Positions 36,520 to 45,033 of a DNA stretch of 64,000 nt are shown one piece after another (position 1 is the first letter of the stretch; each line of letters begins with the position of its first letter). The stretch is from Dechloromonas sp. (GTDB taxonomy: Bacteria; Pseudomonadota; Gammaproteobacteria; Burkholderiales; Rhodocyclaceae). The DNA lies in the NCBI GenBank assembly GCA_011391255.1, contig JAABQV010000001.1:186001-250000 (forward strand). The letters are read 5' to 3'. The translations under genes were made by a program, and so were the position numbers. The notes under the pieces were generated by a model. It saw only the letters and a list, made by a program, of their open reading frames with translations, searched no databases and was not told the DNA's origin.

Positions 36520-36635
36520 GAAGAAACGGGCGTGATCGGCAACTGCAAGCGGAGGAAGAAGAGATTGAAAACCGGCGGCTGGCGCCGCCATGGGTTTGTG
36601 CGCTCGCTTGACTTAGGCCGGCTAATGGGTGTCCC
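36520..36635 (+). repeat. 116-bp inverted repeat, left copy
   Basis: This segment is the reverse complement of 39310-39425 with about three mismatches in 116 bases. It begins GAAGAAACGGGCGTGATCGG and ends GGGTGTCCC. The two copies point at each other and enclose the pilin and TPR genes. The GTCCCC-type ends resemble sequences often found near REP-associated transposases, but no transposase of that class is present here. Confidence 0.9.
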
Positions 36636-36652
36636 TGTTTGGATGATTTTCG

Positions 36653-36676
36653 AATGAGCATCAGGTGGATTGCTAA
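36653..36676 (+). pseudogene. Orphan 3' end of an HD-GYP gene (NEHQVDC-stop)
   Basis: These 24 bases encode NEHQVDC followed by a stop, identical in protein to the end of the HD-GYP gene at 32619-32642. The only differences are a synonymous GTT/GTG change and TGA/TAA at the stop. An in-frame stop lies three codons upstream, so nothing else of the gene remains. The 116-bp repeat abuts it. Confidence 0.6.
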
Positions 36677-36760
36677 GGCTGAAGCGTTTTGGCGAAACTG
36701 TTGCAAGGGCAATACCGATTTAATTCCCGCTCCTTTCTCTGCTGAAAATTGTAGGTCATA

Positions 36761-36790
36761 AAAAAGCCCCACTTTTTCAAAGCGGGGCTT
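36761..36790 (-). terminator. Terminator of the pilin gene
   Basis: Read on the minus strand, AAGCCCCGCTTT pairs with AAAGTGGGGCTT (one wobble pair) around GAA and runs into six T residues. It lies 25 bases after the pilin stop codon. Confidence 0.9.
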
Positions 36791-36814
36791 ACTAACGCTA
36801 GGAAATTCTTCAGG

Positions 36815-37267
36815 TTACGGGCAGTCGCCTTGGCCAGGCTTGAATGCACGAGCAGGATTTGCGCACACGGTGCCGGTGTTGGTCCAAACCATGTTGGCGG
36901 CACCAGCGGCGATAGTAGGTGTATCAATTATAGTCAAGGCGACGCCGGCTGTAGTCGTAGCTGATGTGGTAATGGTGATTATGCCGTTGGTAACTGACGT
37001 GACTGTCGTAATGTTCTTTGTGGTGCCCAAAGTCGGTACGCCATTAGTTCCAGCGTTACAGCCAGTCAGGGTTCCGATTTCGGAGTAGCACATAGCGATG
37101 CCCTTCTTGACCGAGTCAATTTCAGCAATTGCGCCTGCGGCTTTGGCTCGGGAGGTGTAGTCGCTGTATTGCGGGATAGCGATTGCGGCCAAGATGCCGA
37201 TAATGGCAACGACGATCATCAATTCGATCAGCGTAAAGCCCTTTTGTGTCGATTGCATAACTCGCAT
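36815..37267 (-). CDS. Type IV major pilin (PilA-like)
   Basis: A 150-residue type IVa prepilin. The short leader [10 protein letters not shown] is cut before the N-methylated Phe of [20 protein letters not shown], with the required Glu at +5. The C-terminal part has two Cys pairs, [12 protein letters not shown] and [16 protein letters not shown], of which the last probably forms the D-loop disulfide. The start at 37267 is fixed by AAGGAG eight bases upstream. A sigma-54 promoter match lies about 60 bases before the start and a terminator follows, so it is a single-gene unit. The Thr/Ala-rich middle offers O-glycosylation sites. Confidence 0.93.
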   Translation of the reverse strand: MRVMQSTQKGFTLIELMIVVAIIGILAAIAIPQYSDYTSRAKAAGAIAEIDSVKKGIAMCYSEIGTLTGCNAGTNGVPTLGTTKNITTVTSVTNGIITITTSATTTAGVALTIIDTPTIAAGAANMVWTNTGTVCANPARAFKPGQGDCP

Positions 37268-37325
37268 ATGAATCTCCTTTTGATGGTTGATAAGGCAATT
37301 CCATTTGGCGCCTTGTTTGATGTTA

Positions 37326-37341
37326 AGCAAGGATCGCGCCA
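37326..37341 (-). promoter_or_regulatory. Sigma-54 promoter of the pilin gene
   Basis: On the minus strand this reads TGGCGC-GATCC-TTGCT, with GG and GC exactly 12 bases apart as in -24/-12 promoters. Transcription would start near 37314, giving a leader of about 47 bases. Type IV pilin genes are commonly RpoN- and PilSR-dependent. Confidence 0.8.
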
Positions 37342-37483
37342 GGCTAGATTCTGAAAAATTTGGCTGTTCTGTTGTTTTTTTCAGCTCATTACTTATTCTT
37401 GCGACAAATTTCGGCTAAGCGACTGCCGTAATTTGTCGCATTTTGTCTGTTCGTGAGGTGCAAGGGGTGGGTTACTTTGCCTC

Positions 37484-37489
37484 TATAAT
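37484..37489 (+). promoter_or_regulatory. Possible -10 element before the TPR protein gene
   Basis: A perfect TATAAT lies about 100 bases before the TPR protein start. No good -35 hexamer is seen at the right distance, so the call is tentative. The rest of the 323-base gap between the two divergent genes (37268-37590) holds the pilin promoter and nothing else I can identify. Confidence 0.35.
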
Positions 37490-37590
37490 TCGGATAGTTA
37501 AAGGGGGTAAGCGGCAATGCCTCAGTTTCGAGCGATGACTCATGGTTGAGTGGCTGTAATTGGGCTCGGGTACAACAAAGAAAGATTTGG

Positions 37591-39210
37591 ATGATAAAAA
37601 CGGAAAGCAGAGCGTGGCTCTATTGTTTATCTATCTGCGTGATAACGCTGTTACTTTGCGGCAGGTTTCTTGATAGCCCACTGCTTTTCGATGACCAATA
37701 CTTCTTCAGGCCGGGTGGGCCGGAAGGCTTTTATGCTGACGGGTTCCAGCTTGTCCATCGCTGGTGGGTTTATCAAACACTGGCCGCAACTTTTGTTTTT
37801 ATTGGATCGGATCTGCTTTGGTTGCGTCTGGGAAATTTGCTACTCCACATAGCTACTGCGTGGTCAATTTTCTTTTTCATTCGACGCTTGCTTCTGGATT
37901 TGGACACGGCGAAGGATGCAAGGATCAGTGCAGAGGCGGCGGCGTTTATCGCGGCACTGTTTTTTGCCGTTCACCCGCTGGCAATTTTTACTGAAGCTTA
38001 CTTAATTCAGCGAACTATTGTTGCCGCGACACTTTTTTCCCTAATGGCATGGTTGGCTTTTTGGCAGGGCTTGCAGGGTTCACGCCTGTCACTTTGGTTG
38101 TCTTGCATTTTCGTATTGCTTGCTGTTTTTGCCAAAGAGCATGCGGTGATGTCGCCATGGGTCTCGTTGCTGTTGCTGATTTTGTTCGTGCAAAGTGGAA
38201 AAGTATTGACATTGCCACGCAAAGAAATCGCTGCAGTTTTGTTTTTACAGAGCATGGTCTCGGTTTTCATTATTCTTCAGATGAAGGGGGTTATTGGTCA
38301 GTCCTATGAAATTATGACCTCTGAGGTTTTGCGGAGCGCTAATTCCGATGTTTTGGCGAAAGATCTCTATCCGTTGAGTGTGCTGAGTCAAATGGGGCTA
38401 TTTTTTAAATATCTTGCCCTATGGATGTTTCCGAACTCAACTTGGGTAGCAATTGATATTCGTGAGTTTTTTCCTTCTGATTTTTCCGTCTGGACACTGT
38501 GGGCTGGTCTGGTTGCTTTTCTGCTTTTTGCCTCTGTGGCTGCGTTCATGCTTTTTCGCGGGGGGATTAGCGGCTTGCTCGGTTTTTCAATGCTGGGGCT
38601 GTGTTGCATGTACTTTACCGAGTTTGCGGCAACGCGTTTTCAAGAGCCTTTCGTGGTTTACCGAAGTTATCTCTGGATGCCGCTAATTTTCATTCTGTTT
38701 GCAATAGGTTTTCGCCGCTTAAGCAGGAATCTCTCTTCGGTTTTGATTCCTCTATTTTTTGTTTATCTCACCGCATTGTCCTTCGATCGATTGTCAACGT
38801 TTGCTCACCCCTACCTGGTTTGGGATGAGGCTGCAAAGTTGCTCGAACGGAGATCCGGAGCAAGCGAACCATTTGGTGCGTATCGGATTTATTACAATCG
38901 AGGAACCGAGCTTGTAAATATTGGAAAAAATAAAGAAGCCTTGGCTGACCTTAATCACGTGCTCGGCTATTTGCCAGACTATGCGCCTGCATATCACCAA
39001 CTTGGTGTCATATGGTTGAATCTGGGTGATTGGAAAAAGGCTCGTGGATATTTTGAGCAGGCGATTCCTCTACAGCCTGACAACATAAAATCGTATCTTG
39101 GGCTTGCTAAGGCTTTCGAAGAGAGCGGGGATATCCAGCAAAAACACAATACGCTTCGTTTTGCATGCTCGTTGGGGAGCGAGTATGCATGCAAAGAGAA
39201 CATCAGGTAG
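37591..39210 (+). CDS. Polytopic membrane protein with C-terminal TPRs, candidate pilin glycosyltransferase
   Basis: A 539-residue protein with about ten hydrophobic segments up to residue 405, then two to three TPR units (about 430-520; ELVNIGKNKEALADLNHVL and GDWKKARGYFEQAIPL). The first periplasmic loop has LLFDDQYFF, an acidic pair in the position typical of GT-C glycosyltransferases, and HPLAIFTEAYLIQR resembles the next conserved loop of TMTC/PMT-like enzymes. It is divergent from the pilin gene. A role in pilin O-glycosylation is inferred from fold and context only. Codon use is more AT-rich than in flanking genes, suggesting transfer. Confidence 0.7.
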   Translation: MIKTESRAWLYCLSICVITLLLCGRFLDSPLLFDDQYFFRPGGPEGFYADGFQLVHRWWVYQTLAATFVFIGSDLLWLRLGNLLLHIATAWSIFFFIRRLLLDLDTAKDARISAEAAAFIAALFFAVHPLAIFTEAYLIQRTIVAATLFSLMAWLAFWQGLQGSRLSLWLSCIFVLLAVFAKEHAVMSPWVSLLLLILFVQSGKVLTLPRKEIAAVLFLQSMVSVFIILQMKGVIGQSYEIMTSEVLRSANSDVLAKDLYPLSVLSQMGLFFKYLALWMFPNSTWVAIDIREFFPSDFSVWTLWAGLVAFLLFASVAAFMLFRGGISGLLGFSMLGLCCMYFTEFAATRFQEPFVVYRSYLWMPLIFILFAIGFRRLSRNLSSVLIPLFFVYLTALSFDRLSTFAHPYLVWDEAAKLLERRSGASEPFGAYRIYYNRGTELVNIGKNKEALADLNHVLGYLPDYAPAYHQLGVIWLNLGDWKKARGYFEQAIPLQPDNIKSYLGLAKAFEESGDIQQKHNTLRFACSLGSEYACKENIR

Positions 39211-39309
39211 TTGGGTCGTGAAGGGGGCCAGAACCATAAATTCCTTCAGGCCGCTCAGGTTCATGTACGTGTACGTGTAAATACGTGTAAAAAGGGGACA
39301 CGTAAATAG

Positions 39310-39425
39310 GGGACACCCATTAGCCGGCCCACGTCAAGCGAGCGCACAAATCCATGGCGGCGCCAGCCGCCGGTTTTCAATCTCTTCTTCCTCCGCTTGC
39401 AGTTGCCGATCACGCCCGTTTCTTC
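39310..39425 (-). repeat. 116-bp inverted repeat, right copy
   Basis: Reverse complement of 36520-36635, differing at about three positions. The outer flank carries a second GGGGACAC motif at 39296-39303. The spacing of 2,674 bases between the copies contains exactly the pilin and TPR genes, plus the orphan HD-GYP tail at the left edge. Confidence 0.9.
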
Positions 39426-39454
39426 AAATCATGGCTGCGACGAATCGCGCCAGA

Positions 39455-39480
39455 CGCCCCGAAGGAAGTCCTCTTGGGGG
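39455..39480 (+). repeat. 26-bp dispersed repeat, copy 1
   Basis: CGCCCCGAAGGAAGTCCTCT and the six bases after it are identical to 59587-59612, inside the start of nrtB. It has an AGGAAGTCCT palindromic core. Here it lies in non-coding DNA. Confidence 0.85.
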
Positions 39481-39747
39481 ACACCCATCAGGATCGCGCG
39501 AGCGGCGATGAATCTGCCTGTCGCCCTGGCGGCTTTGCCGCCCCAGAAAAACGTTGGTGCCGCACCGTGTCCAATGGGTTCATCACAGACCCGTGGCTAC
39601 CGAAGTCTCGGCGCCAATCCCTGGCTGGCTCACGTTGCGGGCGATCCGCTTGTACTGCAAATCGGTGACGGCGGCACGGCATCCCATTCAGACCAAATGG
39701 CTGTCGCTCCAGTCCCCTAATCCGGGCTTGCCGGTCGCCGTCGTAAC

Positions 39748-40761
39748 TCATGCAAAGCAGCGCGTCACGTCAAACGGTTTGCGCTCCTTCAAAATATGGA
39801 AGCAGGCCCGCGCCAGCTTGTGCGCCAGCGCCTTGATCGCGACCACGTTGTTGGTTTTGGCCTTCTTCCGTTCGTAGAAACGCTTCGCCTCGGCGCAGTA
39901 ACGCAGCGCGAAGTTGGCCGCTTCGACGAAGGCCCAAGACAGGTATTTGTTGCCGTTTTTGGTGTTCCCTTCCCCTTTCTTCTTGCCGTTGCTGGTGCGC
40001 ACGCTGTCGACGCAGCGGGCGTAGGAGGCAAAGTTGCCGGCGGCGGCAAAGCGCTCTATCGGCCCCGTTTCGAGCAGGATCGTGGTCGCCAGCACCCGAC
40101 CGATACCGGGTACGCTGGTGAGGAGTCCGTACTCCGGTCGCTCCGCGATTCTTTCCTGAAGACGCTTTTCAAGAAGGTTGATCTGCGCGGAAAGCGTGGC
40201 GATGACCGCCACGTTGGTTTTGATTGCCAGCGCCACGTCTTCCGGCAAAGGCATTTGATCGACGGTATCGGCCGTCAATTGCTTGACTTGATTGCTGCTG
40301 ATCCGGGCGCCATGTTGGCGGGCGATGATGTTCTCGACAGCAAGGATGTGCGTGGTGCGACTGCGCACCAGTTGCATGCGTTTCCTGGCCAGATCGCGCA
40401 CGGCGCGTTGTTCCGGCGGCAGGATGGTACCGGTCGGCAGAATCCCCAACCGTAGCAGGTGGGCAAGGTAGCGCGCATCGGTTTCGTCGCCGCTGTGCTT
40501 GAGTCCTTCGTATTTCTTGATCGCCGTGGTGTTGGCCAGATGCACCTTGAAGCCCGCCGCTTGCAAACCGTCGACCAGCCAGTACCAGTTGAAGGTCGAT
40601 TCGACCACGACACCGGCCATCTCCTCCCGCCAGGGCATGAGCAATCCCACGATCTTCGTCAGGTCGTTGGGCAGCCGCTTTTCCGCCACGACTCGGTCTT
40701 CTTCATCCGTCACGGTCACCACACTGTTGTTCGAATGCAGGTCTATTCCGCTATATTTCAT
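39748..40761 (-). mobile_element. IS110-family transposase
   Basis: A 337-residue DEDD-type recombinase. The N-terminal RuvC-like part starts MKYSGIDLHSNNSVVTVTD and has VVVESTFNWYWLVDGL. The C-terminal transposase_20 part has LLTSVPGIGRVLATTILLE and FASYARCVDSVRTSNGKKKG with the nucleophile-type Ser region. An in-frame upstream Met (40800) is rejected because MKYSGIDLHS is the family's normal start. The reading frame is intact, so it may be active. IS110 elements use a bridge RNA from one non-coding end. Confidence 0.92.
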
Positions 40762-41005
<244 letters not shown>

Positions 41006-42319
41006 TCAAGTTCTGCGGAAGGGGCTTGTCGGCCGTCGTTTGTGCGGCGCTACCCGGTACAGGTCGGCGTTAAACGTCTGGCGCTGGCTCAGCAATTCGT
41101 CACCGTCGAGGCGCTCTGCCAAGCTCTCCAGGTCGCTGCTCGATACCCCGATGGCTTTAAAGTGCGCGCGCCAGGTGTTGACCACCTCGATGACCCGGAC
41201 GACTTGTATGGCGGCCTGGGCTGGCTGAAGCCCAAACGCATCACATTGGGACATTGCGTTGGCCAGCGTGGATTCTTGTCCGTACACACCGCAGATGAAC
41301 TCTTGATAGCCTTGGCCAGAGTGGGTGGGGAGTATGTCGTACGCCGGCGCCAGTCTCAGCCGTCCATTAGAGGTTGGGCTCACGACTAAAAGAGCGTGGT
41401 TCTTCTCATGGTCGTCGGTGTTGTCGATCAGAATGTTGAACACCATTCGGCGAAATAGCTCTTGGGCATCGGCCAGATGCGCGTCGCCCTGACTGACACC
41501 GACTCGACGCAGGATTCGGGCGAGTTGCGGGTATCCCATTTCCGGCTCGGTGCCGGCCGGAGCGGCCGCTCGGATAGCGGTGCCCGCCGAGATGCTGTGA
41601 ATCCGCTGACCATCCACTCGGTCAAAGCGCCGAATGGCCACGGCATTCGCCGCCACCAGGTGAATAACCTGGGTCTGGGCGACGTTGATGCCAGCCTGGG
41701 CTGCTAACGTCATGGTCGCGTGCTCGATGAGTGGCGCGTCCACGTACTCGTTGTTGAAGAACTTAATGACCCACTGCTCACCATCGATCTCGATAAGCGC
41801 CTTGGGCTTCGCGCCGCCTAAAGGGCTGCCACCCCCTGCAATGATTTTGGCTTCGAGCGTAGTCAAGGCATCGCCGGCTTCAATCTTGGCCACAACCTCG
41901 CTGAGCTCCTGGGCTTGTGCCAACCGTGGCAGCGGGCCGCCTTTTCGTGGAAGGTAGGCGGTGGGCGAGGTCGATACCCCTAACGCACCGAAGCGGTCGT
42001 CACCAGCGTAGTAGAGCAACTCCATCAACGAGGTGCGCTTGGGCTTGTCGACGAATCGAATGACTTTTTCACCCCAGCGGTCCGGGCGCGCGTCATCCAC
42101 GGCACCGACTGCGCGGGGCGCGCTGGTGCTCAGTCGCCCGGGTGGGAAGAATTCGTTGTCCACAAGGGGCAGGTCCTCGCTGAGGGCGAATCCATTGGCC
42201 AGCCAGTCACCTGCATAGCGGAGCGAGACGCCCTTGCCGGCGGCAACCAGCTTCAGCGCTCCCACGTAGCGAGGCGTCGGGTATCCCAGGTACCAAAGGT
42301 ACAAGTCATCCAGGCGCAT
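41006..42319 (-). CDS. hipA: HipA-family serine/threonine kinase toxin
   Basis: A 437-residue HipA kinase, which in studied members phosphorylates aminoacyl-tRNA synthetases and causes growth arrest. The Gly-rich nucleotide loop GGGSPLGGAKPKALIE and QWVIKFFN are followed by the catalytic NTDDHEKNHALLV. The start at 42319 is one base after the hipB stop; a longer start at 42385 would lie inside hipB. The order hipB-hipA is canonical. It is immediately downstream of an IS110 element but appears full length. Confidence 0.9.
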   Translation of the reverse strand: MRLDDLYLWYLGYPTPRYVGALKLVAAGKGVSLRYAGDWLANGFALSEDLPLVDNEFFPPGRLSTSAPRAVGAVDDARPDRWGEKVIRFVDKPKRTSLMELLYYAGDDRFGALGVSTSPTAYLPRKGGPLPRLAQAQELSEVVAKIEAGDALTTLEAKIIAGGGSPLGGAKPKALIEIDGEQWVIKFFNNEYVDAPLIEHATMTLAAQAGINVAQTQVIHLVAANAVAIRRFDRVDGQRIHSISAGTAIRAAAPAGTEPEMGYPQLARILRRVGVSQGDAHLADAQELFRRMVFNILIDNTDDHEKNHALLVVSPTSNGRLRLAPAYDILPTHSGQGYQEFICGVYGQESTLANAMSQCDAFGLQPAQAAIQVVRVIEVVNTWRAHFKAIGVSSSDLESLAERLDGDELLSQRQTFNADLYRVAPHKRRPTSPFRRT

Positions 42320-42320
42320 T

Positions 42321-42701
42321 TCAGTCCTTTTTGCTGTTGTTGGAGGCTTCTGCGCGCATGCGGGCCTCAGCTGATGCCTGCGCACGGGCTTGGCCGAGCG
42401 CCACAGCTTCTCGAATGTTCAACTCAAGCGCGCCCTGATCCTGTTCTGGTGCCGCCAGGTTTCCCAGCTCACCATCTCGGTTGATGAGCCACAAGGCACT
42501 TGCGATGATGCCGATGCTTACTGTCGGGTCGCCGGCTTCGAGACGCTGGAGGGTGGAGAGGGTGACTCCCAAGCGTTTTGCCCAGGTGCGTAACGATTCC
42601 TTGCGGCGTAAGCGGGCCACTGCCAGGTCAGCACCCAGTTTCTGGAGTGCGCCCAAGGTGGCCGGAGGTAGCTGTTGGATGGCTTTAGTGGTTTTGGACA
42701 T
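42321..42701 (-). CDS. hipB: HipB-like XRE-family antitoxin/repressor
   Basis: A 126-residue DNA-binding protein with a helix-turn-helix at about residues 33-60 (LRTWAKRLGVTLSTLQRLEAG) and an Ala/Glu-rich C-terminal tail. It is the antitoxin of the adjacent HipA and should repress the operon. The Met at 42701 is chosen. Two GTACAT boxes on the + strand (42714-42719 and 42748-42753) just upstream are candidate operator half-sites. Confidence 0.87.
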   Translation of the reverse strand: MSKTTKAIQQLPPATLGALQKLGADLAVARLRRKESLRTWAKRLGVTLSTLQRLEAGDPTVSIGIIASALWLINRDGELGNLAAPEQDQGALELNIREAVALGQARAQASAEARMRAEASNNSKKD

Positions 42702-42987
42702 ACCGATATAATAGTACATAAATACGTTTTTTGTAGCGCTTTATAGGTACATTAAGCGATGCCTGCTAAAGCCGTAGGCACGATTTTCCCTTATATTTAG
42801 TAAGCCCGGTGCATCAGGTCTCGTCCCGTCAAACGTTGAAGCCGATGTTGCAGCCATGCAACGCGCGCTGCAACATCAGCAATGGTCGGCCAGGATCAGG
42901 CTGCGGTTTCTCGTATGGCAAAGGAAAAAGCTGCCAGGGAAGTTCTCAGGTAACAGCCAAACCCGGGTCTGTGTTAAAGTTCGCCCC
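42702..42987. other. Intergenic region between hipB and the 4.5S RNA gene
   Basis: It holds the hipBA promoter and the ffs promoter; TGTGTTAAAGT at 42970-42980 is a plausible extended -10 for ffs. A 10-bp perfect stem, GATGTTGCAG (42844-42853) and CTGCAACATC (42868-42877), is not followed by T residues. A short ATG frame ending GQDQAAVSRMAKEKAAREVL at 42883-42951 looks protein-like, but I cannot identify it. Confidence 0.45.
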
Positions 42988-43083
42988 GGCGGGTCTCCCC
43001 GCATTGCAGGGTGGTGAATCGGGTCAGGTCCGGAAGGAAGCAGCCACAGCTACTTACTGCAAGTGCCGGGGGTTAGGCTCGCC
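42988..43083 (+). ncRNA. ffs: 4.5S RNA of the signal recognition particle
   Basis: The Ffh-binding domain GGTCAGGTCCGGAAGGAAGC (43022-43041) with the GGAA tetraloop is unmistakable. It is followed by AGCC and the 3' strand with GTGCCGGG. The ends GGCGGGTC and GGCTCGCC pair, giving a transcript of about 96 bases. SRP RNA directs Ffh-dependent co-translational targeting of membrane proteins. It precedes dnaX, as in many proteobacteria. Confidence 0.96.
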
Positions 43084-43114
43084 ACTTTCATTTCTCTGAT
43101 TGGTGTTTGGGCGC

Positions 43115-44740
43115 ATGAGTTATCAGGTTCTCGCCCGCAAATGGCGGCCGCGTAGTTTTTCTACCCTTGTCGGGCAGGAGCACGTTGTGCGTGCTTTGAC
43201 GCACGCGCTGGCCGAGAAGCGTTTGCATCACGCCTACCTATTTACCGGTACGCGCGGCGTCGGCAAGACAACCATTGCGCGCATTCTGGCCAAGTCACTC
43301 AATTGCGAAACCGGCATCACCGCTAATCCCTGTGGGCATTGCAGCGCCTGCCAGGAGATCGACTCGGGGCGTTTTGTTGATTTGCTAGAGGTGGATGCGG
43401 CGACCAATACCAAGGTCGACGAGATGCGCCAGCTCCTTGAGAACGCCATTTATGCGCCAACGCGCGGACGTTTCAAGGTTTATGTGATCGACGAGGTGCA
43501 CATGCTCTCCAACTCGGCGTTCAACGCCATGTTGAAGACGCTGGAGGAGCCGCCGGAGCACGTTAAATTCATTCTGGCGACGACCGATCCGCAAAAAATA
43601 CCGGTCACCGTTTTGTCGCGCTGCTTGCAATTCAATCTCAAACAGATGCCGCCGACCGCTATTTCGGGGCACCTGAGCCACGTGTTACAGGCCGAAGGCG
43701 TGCCCTTTGATGCGCCGTCGCTGGCGCTGATTGCACGCTCGGCGGCAGGCAGCATGCGCGATGCGCTGTCCTTGCTCGATCAGGCGATTGCCCACGGGGC
43801 AGGGCGCGTTGATGAATCGCAGGTGCGGGCGATGCTCGGTACGGTCGACCTCGATTATCTGTTCAATATTCTTGAAGCAGTGCAGCAGGGCGATGCCGCT
43901 GAGTTGCTGAGGATTGCCTCGGATATGGCGCTGCGCAGTCTTTCTTTTGGCGCCGCTTTGCAGGAGTTGGCGGCGTTATTGACGCGCATCCAGATCGCCC
44001 AGCGCGTGCCGGCGGCGATTGACGAGGATGAACCTGAGCGGGTTCGTCTGTTGGCACTGGCTGGTCATTTGTCTACCGAGTTCGTGCAGTTGGCTTACCA
44101 GATTGTGCTGCATGGCAGAAGCGATCTGGCGCTGGCGCCCGATGAATACGCTGGCTTCGTCATGACCCTGCTGCGTTTGCATGGCTTCCGGCCGGAGTCG
44201 GTGGGTGATGTGATTTCTTCAATCAAGCCGGTGGCGCGCGTGCTTGCCACTGCCGCAGCCCCGACCCCGGCGCGTGAGGCGGTGCGCGTTGAGGTGCCGG
44301 TGGCGCCGCCGCCCCCAACTGCTGCAATTTTTGCCCCAAAAACGCCGTCGACCGTAAGCGCGATTGATGATTGGCACACGATAGTCAATGAGTTGCAATT
44401 GAGCGGCCTGGCGCGCGAGTTGGCGCAGCATTGCGAGTTGCGTGAACTGAATGAGTCGGATTGTTTGCTGCGTCTGGCGCCCGCGCACGGCCATTTGCAG
44501 ATGAAGCCGGCACCGGATAAGTTGCAGCAGGCCTTGAGCGACTTTGTCGGTCGTCCGCTGCTGATTCGTTTTGAAAGTGCCAAAATCGAGACGGATACGC
44601 CGGCCGCTGCCGCCGGGCGTGAGCGTCAAGAGCGCCAGGAGCGCGCTATCTCCTCAATTGAACAAGATCTTTTCGTCCGTGATGTGATCGAAACCTTCGA
44701 TGCCTCACTGATTGAGTCCTCAATCAAACCTGTTGTGTAA
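43115..44740 (+). CDS. dnaX: DNA polymerase III subunits tau/gamma
   Basis: The clamp-loader ATPase, 541 residues. Walker A is GTRGVGKTTIAR (about 45-56), the zinc site is Cys64 with CGHCSAC at 73-79, the Walker B region is VIDEVHMLS, and the sensor ATTDPQKIPVTVLSRC follows. The C-terminal part is shorter and more variable than in E. coli. I see no A-AAA-AAG slippery site, so a programmed frameshift product is not evident. ATG 43115 (MSYQVLARKWRP) is the family's normal start. Confidence 0.96.
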   Translation: MSYQVLARKWRPRSFSTLVGQEHVVRALTHALAEKRLHHAYLFTGTRGVGKTTIARILAKSLNCETGITANPCGHCSACQEIDSGRFVDLLEVDAATNTKVDEMRQLLENAIYAPTRGRFKVYVIDEVHMLSNSAFNAMLKTLEEPPEHVKFILATTDPQKIPVTVLSRCLQFNLKQMPPTAISGHLSHVLQAEGVPFDAPSLALIARSAAGSMRDALSLLDQAIAHGAGRVDESQVRAMLGTVDLDYLFNILEAVQQGDAAELLRIASDMALRSLSFGAALQELAALLTRIQIAQRVPAAIDEDEPERVRLLALAGHLSTEFVQLAYQIVLHGRSDLALAPDEYAGFVMTLLRLHGFRPESVGDVISSIKPVARVLATAAAPTPAREAVRVEVPVAPPPPTAAIFAPKTPSTVSAIDDWHTIVNELQLSGLARELAQHCELRELNESDCLLRLAPAHGHLQMKPAPDKLQQALSDFVGRPLLIRFESAKIETDTPAAAAGRERQERQERAISSIEQDLFVRDVIETFDASLIESSIKPVV

Positions 44741-44767
44741 GTAATGCAGCAAAATTGTTTTTTAGTC

Positions 44768-44990
44768 GTCATTCCGGGCTTGACCCGCAGGGCAATCGCA
44801 TGAAGGTAAATTGCATCGGAAACTACTCCCTCTCCACCAACTTGTTGGGGGAGAGGGTCGGGGATAGGGGGAGTCTTTGTATTTTGACGCTCAATAAACC
44901 GCCCCTCTCCCTAACCATCTCCCCGCAAGCGGGGCGAGGGGACTGTTTTTTTCACCTTCATGCGATTGCCCTGGCTTGACCCGGAGTGAC
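44768..44990. repeat. MITE-like inverted-repeat element between dnaX and ybaB
   Basis: The ends GTCATTCCGGG and CCCGGAGTGAC are inverted repeats with one mismatch. Inside them is a perfect 20-bp inverted pair, CAGGGCAATCGCATGAAGGT (44788-44807) and its complement at 44954-44973. The middle has complementary CT-rich and GA-rich arms (CTCCCTCTCC, GGGGAGAGGG). No coding sequence. The right end with GAATTC matches copy A at 34363-34452. Confidence 0.85.
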
Positions 44991-45033
44991 GAATTCAAAG
45001 TTGTTTTCACAAAATATGTAAAGGAATCACAAG

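Larger units (their letters stand above)
39211..39747. other. Non-coding repeat-rich stretch between TPR gene and IS110 element
   Basis: No gene is supported. It contains GGGGACACGTAAATAGGGG followed by the right 116-bp copy and a 26-bp dispersed repeat. Open frames through 39354-39720 mostly translate these repeats. The last part probably includes the C-terminal-side end of the IS110-family element, whose exact border I cannot place. Confidence 0.5.

Noticed and set aside
32619-36676. NEHQVDC repeats as attachment sites of an integrated island
   Set aside because: No integrase or recombinase gene lies between them, and the differences are synonymous, which fits a decayed paralogue better than an att duplication.
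39354-39720. Open frames of about 105 codons between the TPR gene and the IS110 element
   Set aside because: They translate the 116-bp repeat and the 26-bp repeat. The same peptide start appears at the other repeat copy, so this is repeat sequence, not a gene.
42844-42877. 10-bp stem upstream of ffs as a terminator
   Set aside because: It is not followed by a T-tract, and the nearest gene ending toward it is absent (hipB runs away from it).
43115-44740. Programmed frameshift in dnaX producing gamma
   Set aside because: No A-AAA-AAG type slippery heptamer with a downstream stem was found; the A-runs present are too short or in the wrong frame.
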